Below, piece by piece: positions 1 through 10,890 of a stretch of DNA of 64,000 nucleotides. The stretch comes from Campanula takesimana (lineage: Eukaryota > Streptophyta > Magnoliopsida > Asterales > Campanulaceae). The notes below the pieces were generated by a model. That model saw only the letters and a list, made by a program, of their open reading frames with translations, was not told the DNA's origin and searched no databases. Each line of letters begins with the position of its first letter. The first letter of the stretch is position 1. Made by a program: the position numbers and the translations under genes. The DNA lies in assembly GCA_026119855.1 (NCBI GenBank), contig JAOWBW010001472.1, positions 186,001 through 250,000 on the forward strand, read 5' to 3'.

Positions 1-150
1 TGCACATAAACCCCGTCATTGCGATGTAAAAACCCAAACCCCGTCACTGTGACGTAAAAATTCAAACCTCGTCATTGTGACGTAAAAACCCTAACCCCAT
101 CATTGCGACGTAACCCAAAACCCTGTCATTGCGATATAAAACTAATCATC
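1..150. repeat. Short tandem repeat, about 28-bp unit
   Basis: About five imperfect copies of a unit containing CCCGTCATTGCGATGTAAAA lie head to tail from the first base, so the array probably extends beyond the window. Copies differ at a few positions (GTGACG versus GCGATG). No coding potential is evident. Confidence 0.8.
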
Positions 151-159
151 ATTACAAAG

Positions 160-425
160 TCAAATCAATCCCCCACGTGATTGGTGCAACCCCTACTTGT
201 ACAAGGTGACGTACAAGGTGACTCCACATGCAAAATTAAAACCAATCCCACATGTGAGGGGTGCAACCTCTACTTGTACAAGGTGACATATAAGGAGATT
301 CATCATGTGAAGTAAAAAAAAAAAAAGGCAATCCCACACGTGTGGGATTCAACTCCTACTTGTACAACAAGGTGACACCACGTGGGATTCAACTCCTACT
401 TGTACAACAAGGTGACACCACGTGC
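160..425. repeat. Degenerate direct repeats around CTACTTGTACAAGGTGAC
   Basis: The phrase CCTACTTGTACAAGGTGAC recurs about four times. The last two copies (about 338-425) form a near-perfect 36-bp tandem duplication ending ACACCACGTG. The repeated ACGTG cores resemble ABRE/G-box words, but with no gene alongside I treat this as repeat DNA. Confidence 0.6.
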
Positions 426-594
426 TCGACCCACCACATTTTTGCTAGAAGCTCGGTTCGTCTCACTACTTTTCAAGATTGGACTTCCAAGGATCGTCCA
501 TCTTGCGGGGGCATATTAAAAATATAGAATCCTTCTATTTTTAGATATATATATTTCATAAAAATTGTATTATTTACTTTCCTAATAGGATTAC

Positions 595-789
595 AATTAT
601 ATAGTTAGCTTTTTTTATTATTATTAATTGATAATTCCATAAGACTACAACTGGGCCTATAACTAGGCAGACCTATAAATAGGCTAACACAAATGTCCCT
701 GAAAGGATTCGAACTCGTGACCTCCAAATGGGAAGTTAGCACCGGATACCGCTTGAGCTGAAGCTCTCTGGTAATTATATAGTTAGCTT
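595..789 (-). mobile_element. tRNA-derived SINE with target-site duplication
   Basis: On the minus strand, 772 down to about 612 reads as a tRNA-derived SINE. The head has an A-box-like stretch (AGCTCAAGCGGTATCCGG) and a B box (GAGTTCGAATCC), and the tail is A/TAA-rich (T-rich on the plus strand at 611-625). Identical 17-bp flanks AATTATATAGTTAGCTT at 595-611 and 773-789 form the target-site duplication. The head mimics a tRNA, but there is no cloverleaf with an anticodon, so it is not a tRNA gene. SINEs are transcribed by RNA polymerase III and mobilised by LINE proteins. The exact duplication suggests a fairly recent insertion. Confidence 0.85.
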
Positions 790-864
790 ATTTGATGTAT
801 ATGGAATAATTTGGGAAATTTTCCACCTCATGTATAAATATCCTACTCTTGTGGTTAATAATAA

Positions 865-897
865 CTAGTATAACACCCGTGCCTTAAAGGCCCGGGA
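865..897 (-). mobile_element. Helitron 3' terminus
   Basis: Read on the minus strand, a stem-loop (CCCGGGCC, short loop, GGCACGGG) at about 876-897 is followed by about 8 nt and then CTAG at 865-868, next to a T. A hairpin just before CTRR at an A/T junction is the hallmark of Helitron 3' ends. The body would lie at higher coordinates. I could not fix its 5' TC end and see no Rep/helicase coding sequence. Confidence 0.6.
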
Positions 898-1463
898 AAA
901 ACTTGTTATAAATATTTGTTCATACATAAAAAGAAGTTATAAAAATTTCATTAAAAAAGTTAATAAAAAATTCATTAAAAAATATAACTATCTCCATAAA
1001 TTAAAAAAATAAAAAAAAATGTTTCAAGGATGCAAAACAACTAAGTGGCATTACAAATGGTTTGCAACAGCGTTTCCAAGCCAAGACTCGCAGTGCCCTA
1101 AGCTGGCATGTAGTCAAGTTTTGAGTACAAGCCATGCCACAATGTCATTCTGCTCCGTCACAAGTCACGCACGTGCCCAAAATGATATATACAGCGTGTC
1201 TATACGAAGAAGCAAGCAATTCAAAACCAAGGGAATTGCTGCATTTGGAAAATTCACAATCCAATAAACATTAACAAACTAAAAAAGGTATTCCTTCGTC
1301 TCAAAATAAGAGCAATTTCTAACACAATTGGTGGTGGGTCTTGACAAAAGAATGCAAACTTACCAAAAACCAAATTGTGTGCACATATATAATGAACTGC
1401 AATGTAAAATAATGTCTCAACATAATTTAGAATAGGAAAAGAAATGCATGATCATATTTATTA
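869..1463. other. AT-rich DNA, no gene seen
   Basis: Probably the body of the non-autonomous Helitron plus unassigned sequence. A short open frame at 1019-1267 has no recognisable domain, and I do not call it. Confidence 0.4.
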
Positions 1464-1601
1464 CTCTCTCCGTTCCAAAATGTTGCTCTCTATTTTTTTG
1501 ATGTTAGTACGAAGGAACTTTGCATTAAAATTTTAGTTTATTTCAAAGTTCCTCGGTGGTAACATAAAAAAAATGGAAATATCATTTTGGGACGGAGGGA
1601 G
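1464..1601. mobile_element. Stowaway-type MITE
   Basis: The ends are CTCTCTCCGTTCC and the inverse GGGACGGAGGGAG, flanked by TA on both sides (1462-1463, 1602-1603). This is the Stowaway (Tc1/mariner-derived) signature. It has no coding capacity. Confidence 0.85.
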
Positions 1602-2242
1602 TAATACTTACAGTTTGACACTATGGCTACAGAACTAAACTACTTTTCAATCCAAAGAACTATGAAAATCTGCAAACAAAGTCTGTATTTACAATGTGCT
1701 AGCAATATTCTGTGTATGCAGTACAATGAAAGAACATCTCATAAAACATCAGAACATAAAACACACAGGCACATGTAGATTATCAGACAAAAAAACATCA
1801 TAACATCATTGCAAAAATGCATCAGAACAGAAAAAAATAAGCATCAGAATAGAAGAAAAAGGATAAGAACGACTTCCCAATCTCTACACCAACAATCCCT
1901 ACATTGTTTAGGTGTGCGCGTATTTCCATCAAATGTAAAATTCAAGATTAAACAATTACAAACAAAAAAATCTCTAATATTCATATGTTAAGTTTATCGC
2001 TTTCTCTTCATGGCTCAATGTATGCTTAAATAGGCATTATTACAAAGCATATCTCTTACAGCAAAAACAAAAAAACACACAAAAATGAGGGAATTTGAAG
2101 GCTTGGACACTGTAAATCTCTAAAATTTTCTAAGGCTTCTTTTCCTCTCTTTTCATTTCTAGCATTTAACACCACAGCAATCTGTCACCACTGCAATCGT
2201 ACATAATATACATACACATGGCAATAATATCACTAAATATAC
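1602..2242. other. Unassigned AT-rich DNA
   Basis: No convincing open frame, splice pattern or element ends. An open frame at 1809-1991 looks like chance. Confidence 0.4.
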
Positions 2243-2341
2243 ACTAGTTCTGTCCGATATGAATGTCCTAAAAAATCAAATTTGCTATTGATTAAGAGTA
2301 AATTTGAACATTTTTCGACATATATTTTGGGACGGATGGAG
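2243..2341. mobile_element. Degenerate Stowaway-type MITE
   Basis: The right end GGGACGGATGGAG followed by TA is clear. The left end (near TTCTGTCCGATATGAATG) is decayed, so the left boundary is approximate. Confidence 0.5.
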
Positions 2342-2429
2342 TATTAAATGGGAAAGGGGATTCATGATAGTAGAAAAATGTAAAAAAGAAAGAAAATTCA
2401 CATGAAAGAACGGGAAAAATACGTTTTGA

Positions 2430-2680
2430 TGCAACGTACCACACCCTAGATTACACTAAATGCAACGTACTTTAAATTTACCACATAATGCAACGTACTT
2501 TCCAATTTTGTTTCAAATAATGCAATTTCCGTTTTAAATAATGCAACGTACTAAAATGTACGTTGCATTATTTGAAACGAAAATTGCATTATTTGAAACA
2601 AAATTGGAAAGTACGTTGCATTATGTGGTAACTTTAAAGTACGTTGCACTTGGTGTAAACAAAGTGAAAGTACGTTGCAC
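2430..2680. repeat. Long foldback (inverted repeat) with TACGTTGCAT repeats
   Basis: Two arms of about 120 bp meet at about 2551-2556 and are near-perfect reverse complements over the inner ~90 bp. Each arm contains three or four copies of the 9-mer ATGCAACGT/ACGTTGCAT. A transcript from either strand would fold into one long hairpin. I found no clear target duplication. Confidence 0.8.
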
Positions 2681-2780
2681 CGTTTGGTCAAACCCTCTTT
2701 CTTAAAAGAAGCCACAAATAAAAGATCAAACTTCATATTATTTTTTTTGTGAGGAGATGGTAACGTTTGGAGTATCAATC

Positions 2781-3405
2781 AATCAAACCAAACTAACGCA
2801 TGTAATACAATAATTTAATTTATTAAGTTTCGCATCAAGGGTAAAAGCCTTTGCTAACAACGAACCTTGTTTGCCTTGCCATCTTCAACTCCAAAAAACT
2901 ATGCCCATTAGCTGAACAAAAAGAGCTGGTTCTCAATGGAAACTATCATATCATGGCACCAGCACGGCACAGTATCAGCTCTGTACCGTTAGATCCCAGA
3001 ACTGCAATCAATCAAACATGAGCAAGAAAGTGAATAGCGAACTTAATTATCCAGAAAATAGAATGTAGAGTTTTTACTGAACTTTCTGCGCAGAAGAGAA
3101 GCATAAATGCCTCTCAAATTGTTTTCTTGCAAACCCATCATCGAACACTATAAGAAAAGTCATCCCGAGAGGTGAAGAAAACTTCATCTTCAGGTGCAAG
3201 CCTGCATCCATATAGAGAAAACCAATAAGCATGTGCACTTCAAATTCAGTAAGATTTGTTCTTGCTTTAGTGATTTAGCCACACACAAGCAAAATGAAAC
3301 AAAGAAAGAGGAAAGCAGCTAAGTATGGATCATGTACAGCAAGATATTGTAGAGGAAACAATTTTAATGTAATTATACTATGATGCAAGCATAATACAAA
3401 CATAC
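2781..3405. other. Unassigned DNA left of the MULE
   Basis: AT-rich sequence with no supported gene, just outside the inferred left end of the Mutator-like element. Confidence 0.4.
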
Positions 3406-3871
3406 AAAGCATAATATAAATACCCACCAAATTGGTAAGTAGGCCCACTTTAGTGAGCTCACCCACTAGTTAAAATAGGACCATATTTAAAGTAGTAACT
3501 ACACCCACTTCTATTACAATCATACCCCTATTTAAAGATTAAAAAAAAAAAAAAAACTCTGCAATATTAAAACACCCACTTCCGTTATGTTACTATCCTA
3601 TACGCATACTTCACCATTAACATTCATTTCACGAAATTAGCCAGAGACAAAGTGCCATCGCCTTATGAAGAAATTTATACTCCCTCCTTCCCAAATCAAC
3701 AGTTTACTAAACATGTCTAACTCACTTGACTAGTGCCATAAAGTTTTGCAATCGGTGCTAAATACGTACAAAAACATAACCAGGCATTCAACATATTTTC
3801 TATGCTAAAAATCTTGGATAAGTAAATATCCATAAATTCATGAAAATCAAAATACAAAATATATCAAAGTA

Positions 3872-6791
3872 CTAATCCAAATCCATAAACTTTGTATTAG
3901 GAATTACTGAACTTTTGCCTACAACTTCACTATACATTTGAAGCCTGTCTCTATAAAAATCAAGCCATCCTTTCGAACACTCATGATGCTCAGAATTCCA
4001 TAAGGCCGCGACAGGAGGCAATGGACACCCTTCAAGTAAATTAACCTACAAATCAAATACGTATGAGCAATATACTTTAATTTATACGGAAATTAAGAAT
4101 AAGATTTAATAGATTGTACCTTGACAAAATGATCATTGTTGATGAGCCCAATACAAATCAATTTTGGTTCCTCTGGTAGCGTGGTTCTTAAAGGGAGAAA
4201 CGTCAAAGGCAATCGCAATCCTAAAGACACAAGAGCAACATTATAATGAGATGCAACTAAGTATCCCATTTCTGGCAAACAAAACCAATGTTCTTGTGGT
4301 GCAGCTTCTTTGTAGTAGTTTAGAATGGGAACAACTTCCTCTACCCGACCATGTTCAATGAAAACCTTCTTGTATAACTCTTCATATTGAGTCAACTCAT
4401 GCGAAATCCCCCTTCGAATCCTTCCATGTGAATTAATACCAAATCCAAGCAAGTCGGCTATGGCACGAAAACCGCAGTGACCATCACCGGGTACGTTTAT
4501 AGCCTCGATAACCAAAATCTGTAAGTGAGATGGAAGTTGGTTAACAAAAGCAGCAGTAGTCCCAAAGCGAGTTTGTTGACGCACAGGCTATGGAAAAAGA
4601 ACAAACCAACATTAGATAATTGTATTGTACAACAATTTTATGCATGAAGTATTGTATAAAATCGTAAACTTAATACATGTATCTTAGTTCTAGGAGCCGT
4701 ACTGAACATCATAGATTCATTTGTTGGACCAACTTGAAAGGCAAACAAATCAACTGGCAAACAACTATCTTTAATTGACTCTACATACTCAAACTTGCTC
4801 GGATTACGTTTGGTTGATTTGTCGTACTTGGCTTTTGTTTCCTTAGGACGACCACGAGTTTTGGTCTTCACATGAGGCTCAAAAACGGTTGTTGTGGTTG
4901 GAGTCGAAAGCTCAGTGAACCTCTTCAAAATTAAAGTTTTCTCTAACGGGCTCGATCGCTCAAATTTTATACATAAATTAGCATAACACTCTCTAAATTG
5001 AATATTTTGTTCATGCTGAAGGCCAATCATATCTTTGCTAACACTTGAGAAATCTAACTTCCTCCAAAAAGCATGAACCTCTTCAAGCGGAATTGGTGAC
5101 TCCAATATCATATATTCACTAATCTCATGAGGACAAGGGAGTCCGCATGACTTTCTCTCAACACAACCACATAACAGGGAGTCTACAACATTTTTACCTA
5201 ATGAGTTCATCACATTAAATATCAAGTTCAATGCATGAGTAGATACCATACCTAGAAGCTCTTTGAATATGATTGAATTGAATTTGAATTGGACTACATT
5301 CTTGCTTTTCTCGAATAAATGCTTGATTGCGATGTGGGACGCCTCAATGAGAGTATGGATCTGGCTCCAACATGTCTCAAAGTTACCTTGGCTCGATCCA
5401 AGCTGTCTTTTCAATAATGCATGTTGGGTCTCCACCCTGATATAATAAACTGATAAATTTAGTGTAACATTTACAAAGTAAATAAAACAATTATAACATA
5501 TTCACAAAATTATATACCTGTTTGTTGTCGTATTATCAAAATGCATGATATTATTTGTCCAACAAGACACGAACCTCTCCTTGTATGGTACTAGCCATTG
5601 CTCGTTGACATACTTAAGAGCATTAGGAAAATCACTGAAGACGTCGAATAGTCTAGTATACATATCCTTAAAATCTTGCTCAGTATTACATATCACCAAC
5701 ATATTCCAATTCATATTAAACAAATCCCAACGTTCTTTTTTGGAAAACATTTTTTTGCAATTCGCCAATATATTCTTGTTAATATGCCATCGACAAAGAA
5801 GGTGGCTCGATGTTGGAAATATTGTCTTGATAGCATTCATTAGTGCTAACTCTCTATCAGTCACGATCACATTAGGAAGAAGTGATTCATCCATCAAGGA
5901 TCTTAAAATTGTGCACGCCCATGTATAGTTGTCTTCCCGCTCAAACTCCATATACGCAACTGCAATCAAGAATGTGAGATTCGTCAATGTCATGCCAACA
6001 ATCTCCAACAAAGGTAACTTGCACCTATTAGTTTTGTAAGTACAATCCATAAATATGACGTAAGGAAATGCATGCAACAAATCAATGCTTCCAGGATGAG
6101 CAAAGAACAAATCCTTTATTGTGTCAGTGTTTTCGCAACGTCGATAATGTTGGTAATATCCATGCTCCTCTAGTTTCTTCATGAGTTGTTGCATTTGTGA
6201 TCGACCATCACGCTCGTTAACTTTATTCTTCTTGCGCACATGGTAAATGGTCCGTATTGTGGACTTGTTATCCTTGAATTTCCTCCTCAATGCAATCAAA
6301 ATGTCTTTCGGTTTGCTATTTGCATGAGAAATATCAGTTACATACTCTTCCTCAGGTTTCAATAATCTACCGACGTATGAGTGTCCATCCATGTGTTTCG
6401 CAATTGGATGGTTGTGAACACCACACATCACCTCCAATTCCCATTCTCCTAACTCATTGATTTGTTTACACTTCAAACGAAAAGGGCACCCACATTTTTT
6501 GGTTCCAGTATCTCTTTTCCTTTTACCTTTTTGTTTTTCAGTTTGTTGAACACTATCAACTTCATTCATTCCACAAGATGCTTGTAAAACACTCTTCTTT
6601 CCACAGTGTCGACCACTACGTTCGCAAGTCAAAAATAATCTGGGGGTTTTATTTCCCCAACCTTTATCTGATCTTCCGGTTACAATCACAATTCCATACT
6701 CTTTTCCCTTAGCACGTGTCCATTGAATCAAACTATCCCGAGAAGAAAAGTGCTCTTGCGTTGTGAACAAATGTGTGAAATCCATCACCAT
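3872..6791 (-). CDS. MULE transposase (FAR1/FHY3-type) fused to an OTU cysteine protease domain
   Basis: I infer four exons: 6791-5518, 5436-4677, 4587-4120 and 4045-3872, with GT-AG introns that keep frame. Exon 1 has a FAR1-like zinc-binding region (Cys56, Cys100, Cys102, His126/His128), then the MULE DDE core: Asp249 in FMDCTYKTNR, Asp312 in VIVTDRELAL, and CRWH (333-336). Exon 2 has a SWIM-type CxC...CxH cluster (CGCVERKSCGLPCPH), then a basic linker (KTKTRGRPKETKAKYDKS). Exon 3 is an OTU-like domain with the catalytic-Cys motif DGHCGFRA and a His motif NNDHFVKV. Exon 4 ends the OTU fold (LLEGCPLPPVAALW). The family moves MULE DNA by cut and paste in the nucleus. The role of the OTU part (deubiquitinase-like) is inference. 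A TAA at 6819-6821 interrupts the frame 9 codons after an upstream ATG (6848), so either translation starts at 6791/6785 or the gene is freshly disabled. Confidence 0.78.
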
Positions 6792-7042
6792 ATCCTCAAC
6801 TGGAATCTCATTATTCGGTTAATCAATACTACTAGCATCGGAAGACATTTTGCCTGTTAATAAGAGTAAAATAAATTAATAGCAAAAAAAAAGTCACGTT
6901 ATCAAAAAGTCTCTTATGGATTACTTAATCATAAATTATTCAGGCTTATACAATTAGATTAGTAATCTCGTATGCATGTTTCTTAGTAGATGTTCAGATT
7001 GATTAATACCAGGTGTAGAAGAAATGAAAGTGATGTAGCTTA

Positions 7043-7189
7043 ATCCTTCCGTCCCTCTTTAATTTACAAAGGTGGAAGAAAAAAATTGTCAAGTTGATTG
7101 TATTTTGACTAACAATATTTTTGCACAAAGTGTGATAAAATTGACAAAATTTTGCTTTGACTTTGTAAATTAAAGTGGGACGGAGTGAG
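7043..7189. mobile_element. Stowaway-type MITE
   Basis: The ends are ATCCTTCCGTCCC and GGGACGGAGTGAG, flanked by TA. It lies upstream of the MULE transposase gene, in its putative promoter region. The element at 58058-58316 has a related interior. Confidence 0.8.
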
Positions 7190-7929
7190 TATATTGTTTG
7201 CATTATGCATTAGTACAACTCCTTTTTTTTTCTTTCTCAATCAACATGTTTCATCTATCAAAAATCTTATGAAAGAAAAAAAAAAATATACAGAAGAGTT
7301 GTGCCCCAATTCATCAAATAGTACAAAATGAAATCAAAAAATCTATGTATCACCCCCAACCACCAGCCAAGTCACATTTGGGAGGATGAGTACGTACAAT
7401 ACTATGAAAAAAAAAAAAAAAAAAACTTTGATTCAAATCTTTCGTAAGCTTGATTGAAAAACCACTATAGTAAATTAAACAAGTTTAAAGTACATAAATT
7501 ACAAAAGTATGTACTTTGATAGAACAAAAGGTATGGATAGCTCAAGAATAATTGAACTTGACATGAAACTTACCTCCTCCAAAATCTGTTATGTAGAAGT
7601 AGGATTTAATCTTTGAGTGAATTATACTGAAATGATTCTTTTCGTTTTCTTTTCCTGTAGAACAGAAGGATCAAACTCTGAAAACTAAAGAGGATAAACA
7701 CCTGTTAGCGATTAGGGTTAATAGTTTTATCTCTATAAGTAACCTAGTTAACGTAGATAGTGTTTTTAGAGTGGGTGTCCTAGCCAAATCAAAATTTAAT
7801 ATTTTAGTTGTAATTCTCATTTTAAGGATTAATTTGTCTTTTAAAAATATGGCATTTTTGTAATTAAAAAACGATGGGTGTAGACACTAATACGGTGGGT
7901 GTGTATATCATCACTCAAAAAAAAAACTA

Positions 7930-7953
7930 ACATTTATTCTGGAACGGAGGGAG
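7930..7953. mobile_element. Stowaway right end only
   Basis: GGAACGGAGGGAG followed by TG lies just outside the MULE. No matching left end is visible, so this is a fragment. Confidence 0.4.
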
Positions 7954-8057
7954 TGTATCCAGAAATAAAATGAAAAAAAATAAAAATAAAAAAATGACAA
8001 AAGCTACTCTGCCCTACCCAAAACTTCATGAATCAAGCCCCAATCAAGCTTAAACCC

Positions 8058-8426
8058 TTACCCACGCATCTTCACGAGAAAATCCTCAACATCCAAATGC
8101 AAACCATCATCATTCGGTTCAGAAAGAGGCATGTGCAACATCTGTAATTTAAGACGGAGAAGTATAAATTAACACTCAAAAGAATATTAATGATAATTAA
8201 AATCATAAAGCAAAAAAAGAAAATTACATAAATCAAAATCAAAAATCAAAAACACAAATATATAAACATATATAGACAATCAAACAAATCAAAGCACGCA
8301 TACAACCATCAAACCATAAACAGAAAAGGAAATTGAGATTGTATCGGAAAGGGGAACCCTAGATGAAAAGGGATCAAAGGTTGAAAATAAATGGATGCTT
8401 ACATTTGGGGAGATTGACAAAGCCAT
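8058..8426 (-). pseudogene. Possible two-exon gene fragment, product unknown
   Basis: On the minus strand an ATG at 8426 opens eight codons (MALSISPN) ending in a clean donor (AAAT, then GTAAGC). About 260 bp of AT-rich intron leads to an acceptor (TTACAG) and 27 further codons (MLHMPLSEPNDDGLHLDVED and so on) to a stop at 8058. Upstream is a CT-rich leader (8430-8510). A second donor-like GGTAAGG near the stop could lead to a further exon now missing, because the MULE lies just beyond. I do not recognise the product. It could be the 5' end of a host gene cut off by transposition, or chance. Confidence 0.3.
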
Positions 8427-8649
8427 TGTGAAACTGTAGAAGCAATGGCAGAAGAGAGAGAGGTAGCGACCATGGAAGAAGAGGGCGAGGAGGAAGCGAG
8501 GACGGCGTTAGATTTTTGGCACTGAAGCTAGAGAGGGAATAGAGAGATCGATAAGAGCCCGAATAGACTTTTCAGTTCCGTAAAATTCTGAAGAGAGTAG
8601 AGAGATCGAGAAGTAGCGGGTATAAGAATCCCATTGTGTGCGGAATGCT

Positions 8650-9572
8650 GAGACGGGTTTTTTTACCCGCTCAACCCGGCCCATTAAATCGGCTCCAGAA
8701 CCCAGGGGTCGACCCTGCCACGTGGCAGTCATAGGCCAAAAAAAATATATATATATATTATTTTTTTTTAATTTTTGGTTTTTTTTCGGTTTGTCAAAAG
8801 TAATAGTTACTATAACTTAATGTAATGACTGTATACATATAAAATAACAGTTTGTATACATAAAAGTAATACATATATACAGCAAAGTAACAGTGTTTTT
8901 TTCTATGTTTTCTTCTCTTGCCAAAAGTAATACTTATTACAATTAAAATGTAACGAACGTGTTACTTATATGTAATAATGTTTATACATAATTGTAACAC
9001 ATATGTATAAAAAAAAGTAATAATTCAACCATTTACATTTTTAGAGCTAAAAACACTTGATTAGTGTTACATGTAAAAGTATTACATTATCTATAGAAAT
9101 ATGTTATAATTTCTTTTATTAAAGTGTTACATTTACTTGTACAAACAATTACATTCATATATATGAGTTGTTACTTTTCAAATGTTACTTTCTTTCAAAA
9201 AATTAAATCAAAATACACAATATTTTACATTTTTGCAAAAGCATTATTACATTTCAGTATAAATGATAATTACATTTAGATATTGTTTGGGTTACATGTA
9301 ATTATAGTTAGTATTACATTTGAAAAAATGGGTAAAACGAGCTTTTGTTTTTGTAAAATAGGTGTTACGTTTACTTATGAACAATATTACTTTATATGTA
9401 TACAGTCATTACATTAAGTTATGATAACTATTACTTTTGGTAAACGTTGGAAAAGCCGAAAAAATAATATAAAAACTCAATAAAAAACCAAAAAAAAAAT
9501 AAAAAATTGGGGGGCTATGGGAGGCTGCCACGTGGCGGGTCATGCCCCATGGGTCCTGGGGCGACCCGTCTC
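8650..9572. mobile_element. Non-autonomous DNA element with ~200-bp inverted repeats
   Basis: The ends are GAGACGGGT and its complement. Both termini carry TGCCACGTGGC blocks, and further in they share a long inverted segment (TTAATGTAATGACTGTATAC at about 8818 versus its complement at about 9397). The middle is a monotonous mix of GTTACAT/ATGTAAC words. There is no coding capacity and I found no certain target duplication, so the class is uncertain. Confidence 0.7.
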
Positions 9573-9965
9573 ATACATGAGACGGATCCCCTTGTTCTCA
9601 TGGGAGACCACCTCAAATAGAAAGGGGCTCAGCGTACTTCAGCCATTATTTATATATAGATTGAGTCTTTCATACTATTCTTTCTCTTCCTTGTATGATT
9701 GACTTCGTAATTCACTCCCTATTCTACTAGATAGTACATCCCTCTTTTGATAAATAAGAGGTCAAGAAATTTTTAGTTCCACAAAGCGTCCTTGATTCCC
9801 AAATATTTCCCGATGATCTTGGTTGCCCATCCAAATGGGGATGTGTCTTTATCACAACCATATGCCCCAACACTTCAGCAATACGGTTTCAAATCTTGAA
9901 CCTGGAGGTAACTGTAGGTCCAAGTATAAATGGTTGAGTAGCTTAAAATAAGAACCTTAGAGATT
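9573..9965. other. Unassigned intergenic DNA
   Basis: No supported gene or element. It begins with a short palindrome (GTCTCATACATGAGAC) touching the end of the preceding element. Confidence 0.4.
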
Positions 9966-10890
9966 GTACTAATATTGAGTTAAAGACCCTAGTCCTTAAC
10001 CTATTGAACTTTTTTCCTTTAACTGTGTTGACATGGCTTAATGACGTCACCATTTTAGCTTTGGTGGAATTATACATTGAAATTTTTTTTGATGTGGATA
10101 TTTGAAAGATAAAAGTGCAATAATATTAATTAAAAGGGGGTTAAATGTAAAACAATCTCAACCCCATCCGACATTGCCTTCCCTACGCACAACCCCTGTA
10201 ACATTACAATTCAAATACACAACCCGGATTGAAGACCCAGCCACCACTATCCTCCCGGCTCCACCTACTCCAACTCCGGCAAGATCCACCTGCAAATCTG
10301 TCGAGATCCACCTGCGTCACATCCCTTACTCTCTCTCCTGGAAATCGCCCCTCCCTCCCTCCCCCTCTTTTTCCCCGAAATTGACCCTTCCTTTCCCCCT
10401 TCCCCTCAACTTGCCTCTTCACATTTGAAACACTGAAAATCTGGGTTTGAATTGAGCGAAATCTGAGTTCGATTTGAGAAAAATCTGCCTTCGATTTCCG
10501 TGTGCTATTTTTGTTTATGATTTCTGTCACATGAAAAAGGAATTCCCTATCGATCGTCTTTGCCTGTTCCTTTATATTTCTACATGATCCGCTGTTCCCA
10601 GATCTCGGTTTTGCGTTTCTAGGTTTGGTGTTTGCGGGTTTGATTGAGTGAACTCGGATCTGGTTTTGATTTATGTGTGTTATGCCTGAGGGTGATTTCG
10701 GTGTAGGATTTCTAAGTTTGTGCAAACCCAGATTCGGTTGGTTGATAATTGTTGTTGGTGGTGGTTATATGATTGTTGATGGTGGTGCTTTGTGGTGGTG
10801 GGTAGATGTGGGTTGTCTTAACGGTGGTGGGTGGTTGGTGGTGATGAAATGGAGGTTAGAGGCATAGTCTGATGAAAAATAATCTTGATT

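Larger units (their letters stand above)
3406..7916 (-). mobile_element. Mutator-like element (MULE) carrying a transposase-OTU gene
   Basis: The transposase gene is enclosed by related inverted ends. The left end includes ATAATATAAATACCCACC (to about 3428). The right end, read inward, is GAGTGATGATATACACACCC. They agree at about 16 of 23 positions, and the next ~150 bp on each side keep similar landmarks (repeated ACACCCAC words, CCATATTT), as expected of long MULE inverted repeats. I could not identify a 9-bp target duplication (the right flank is an A run), so the boundaries are provisional. A Stowaway left end (TA then CTCCCTCCTTCCC at about 3680) and a complete Stowaway (7043-7189) lie inside. 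The right-end sequence resembles the small element at 10900-11272. Confidence 0.6.

Noticed and set aside
690..772. A tRNA gene on the minus strand
   Set aside because: Has pol III A- and B-box-like words, but no cloverleaf with anticodon arm. An A-rich tail and 17-bp flanking duplication make it a SINE.
10102..10867. Open frames 10102-10428, 10204-10725 (minus) and 10673-10867
   Set aside because: Low-complexity translations from CT- or GT-rich DNA inside a MULE-type element, with no domain or conserved start context.
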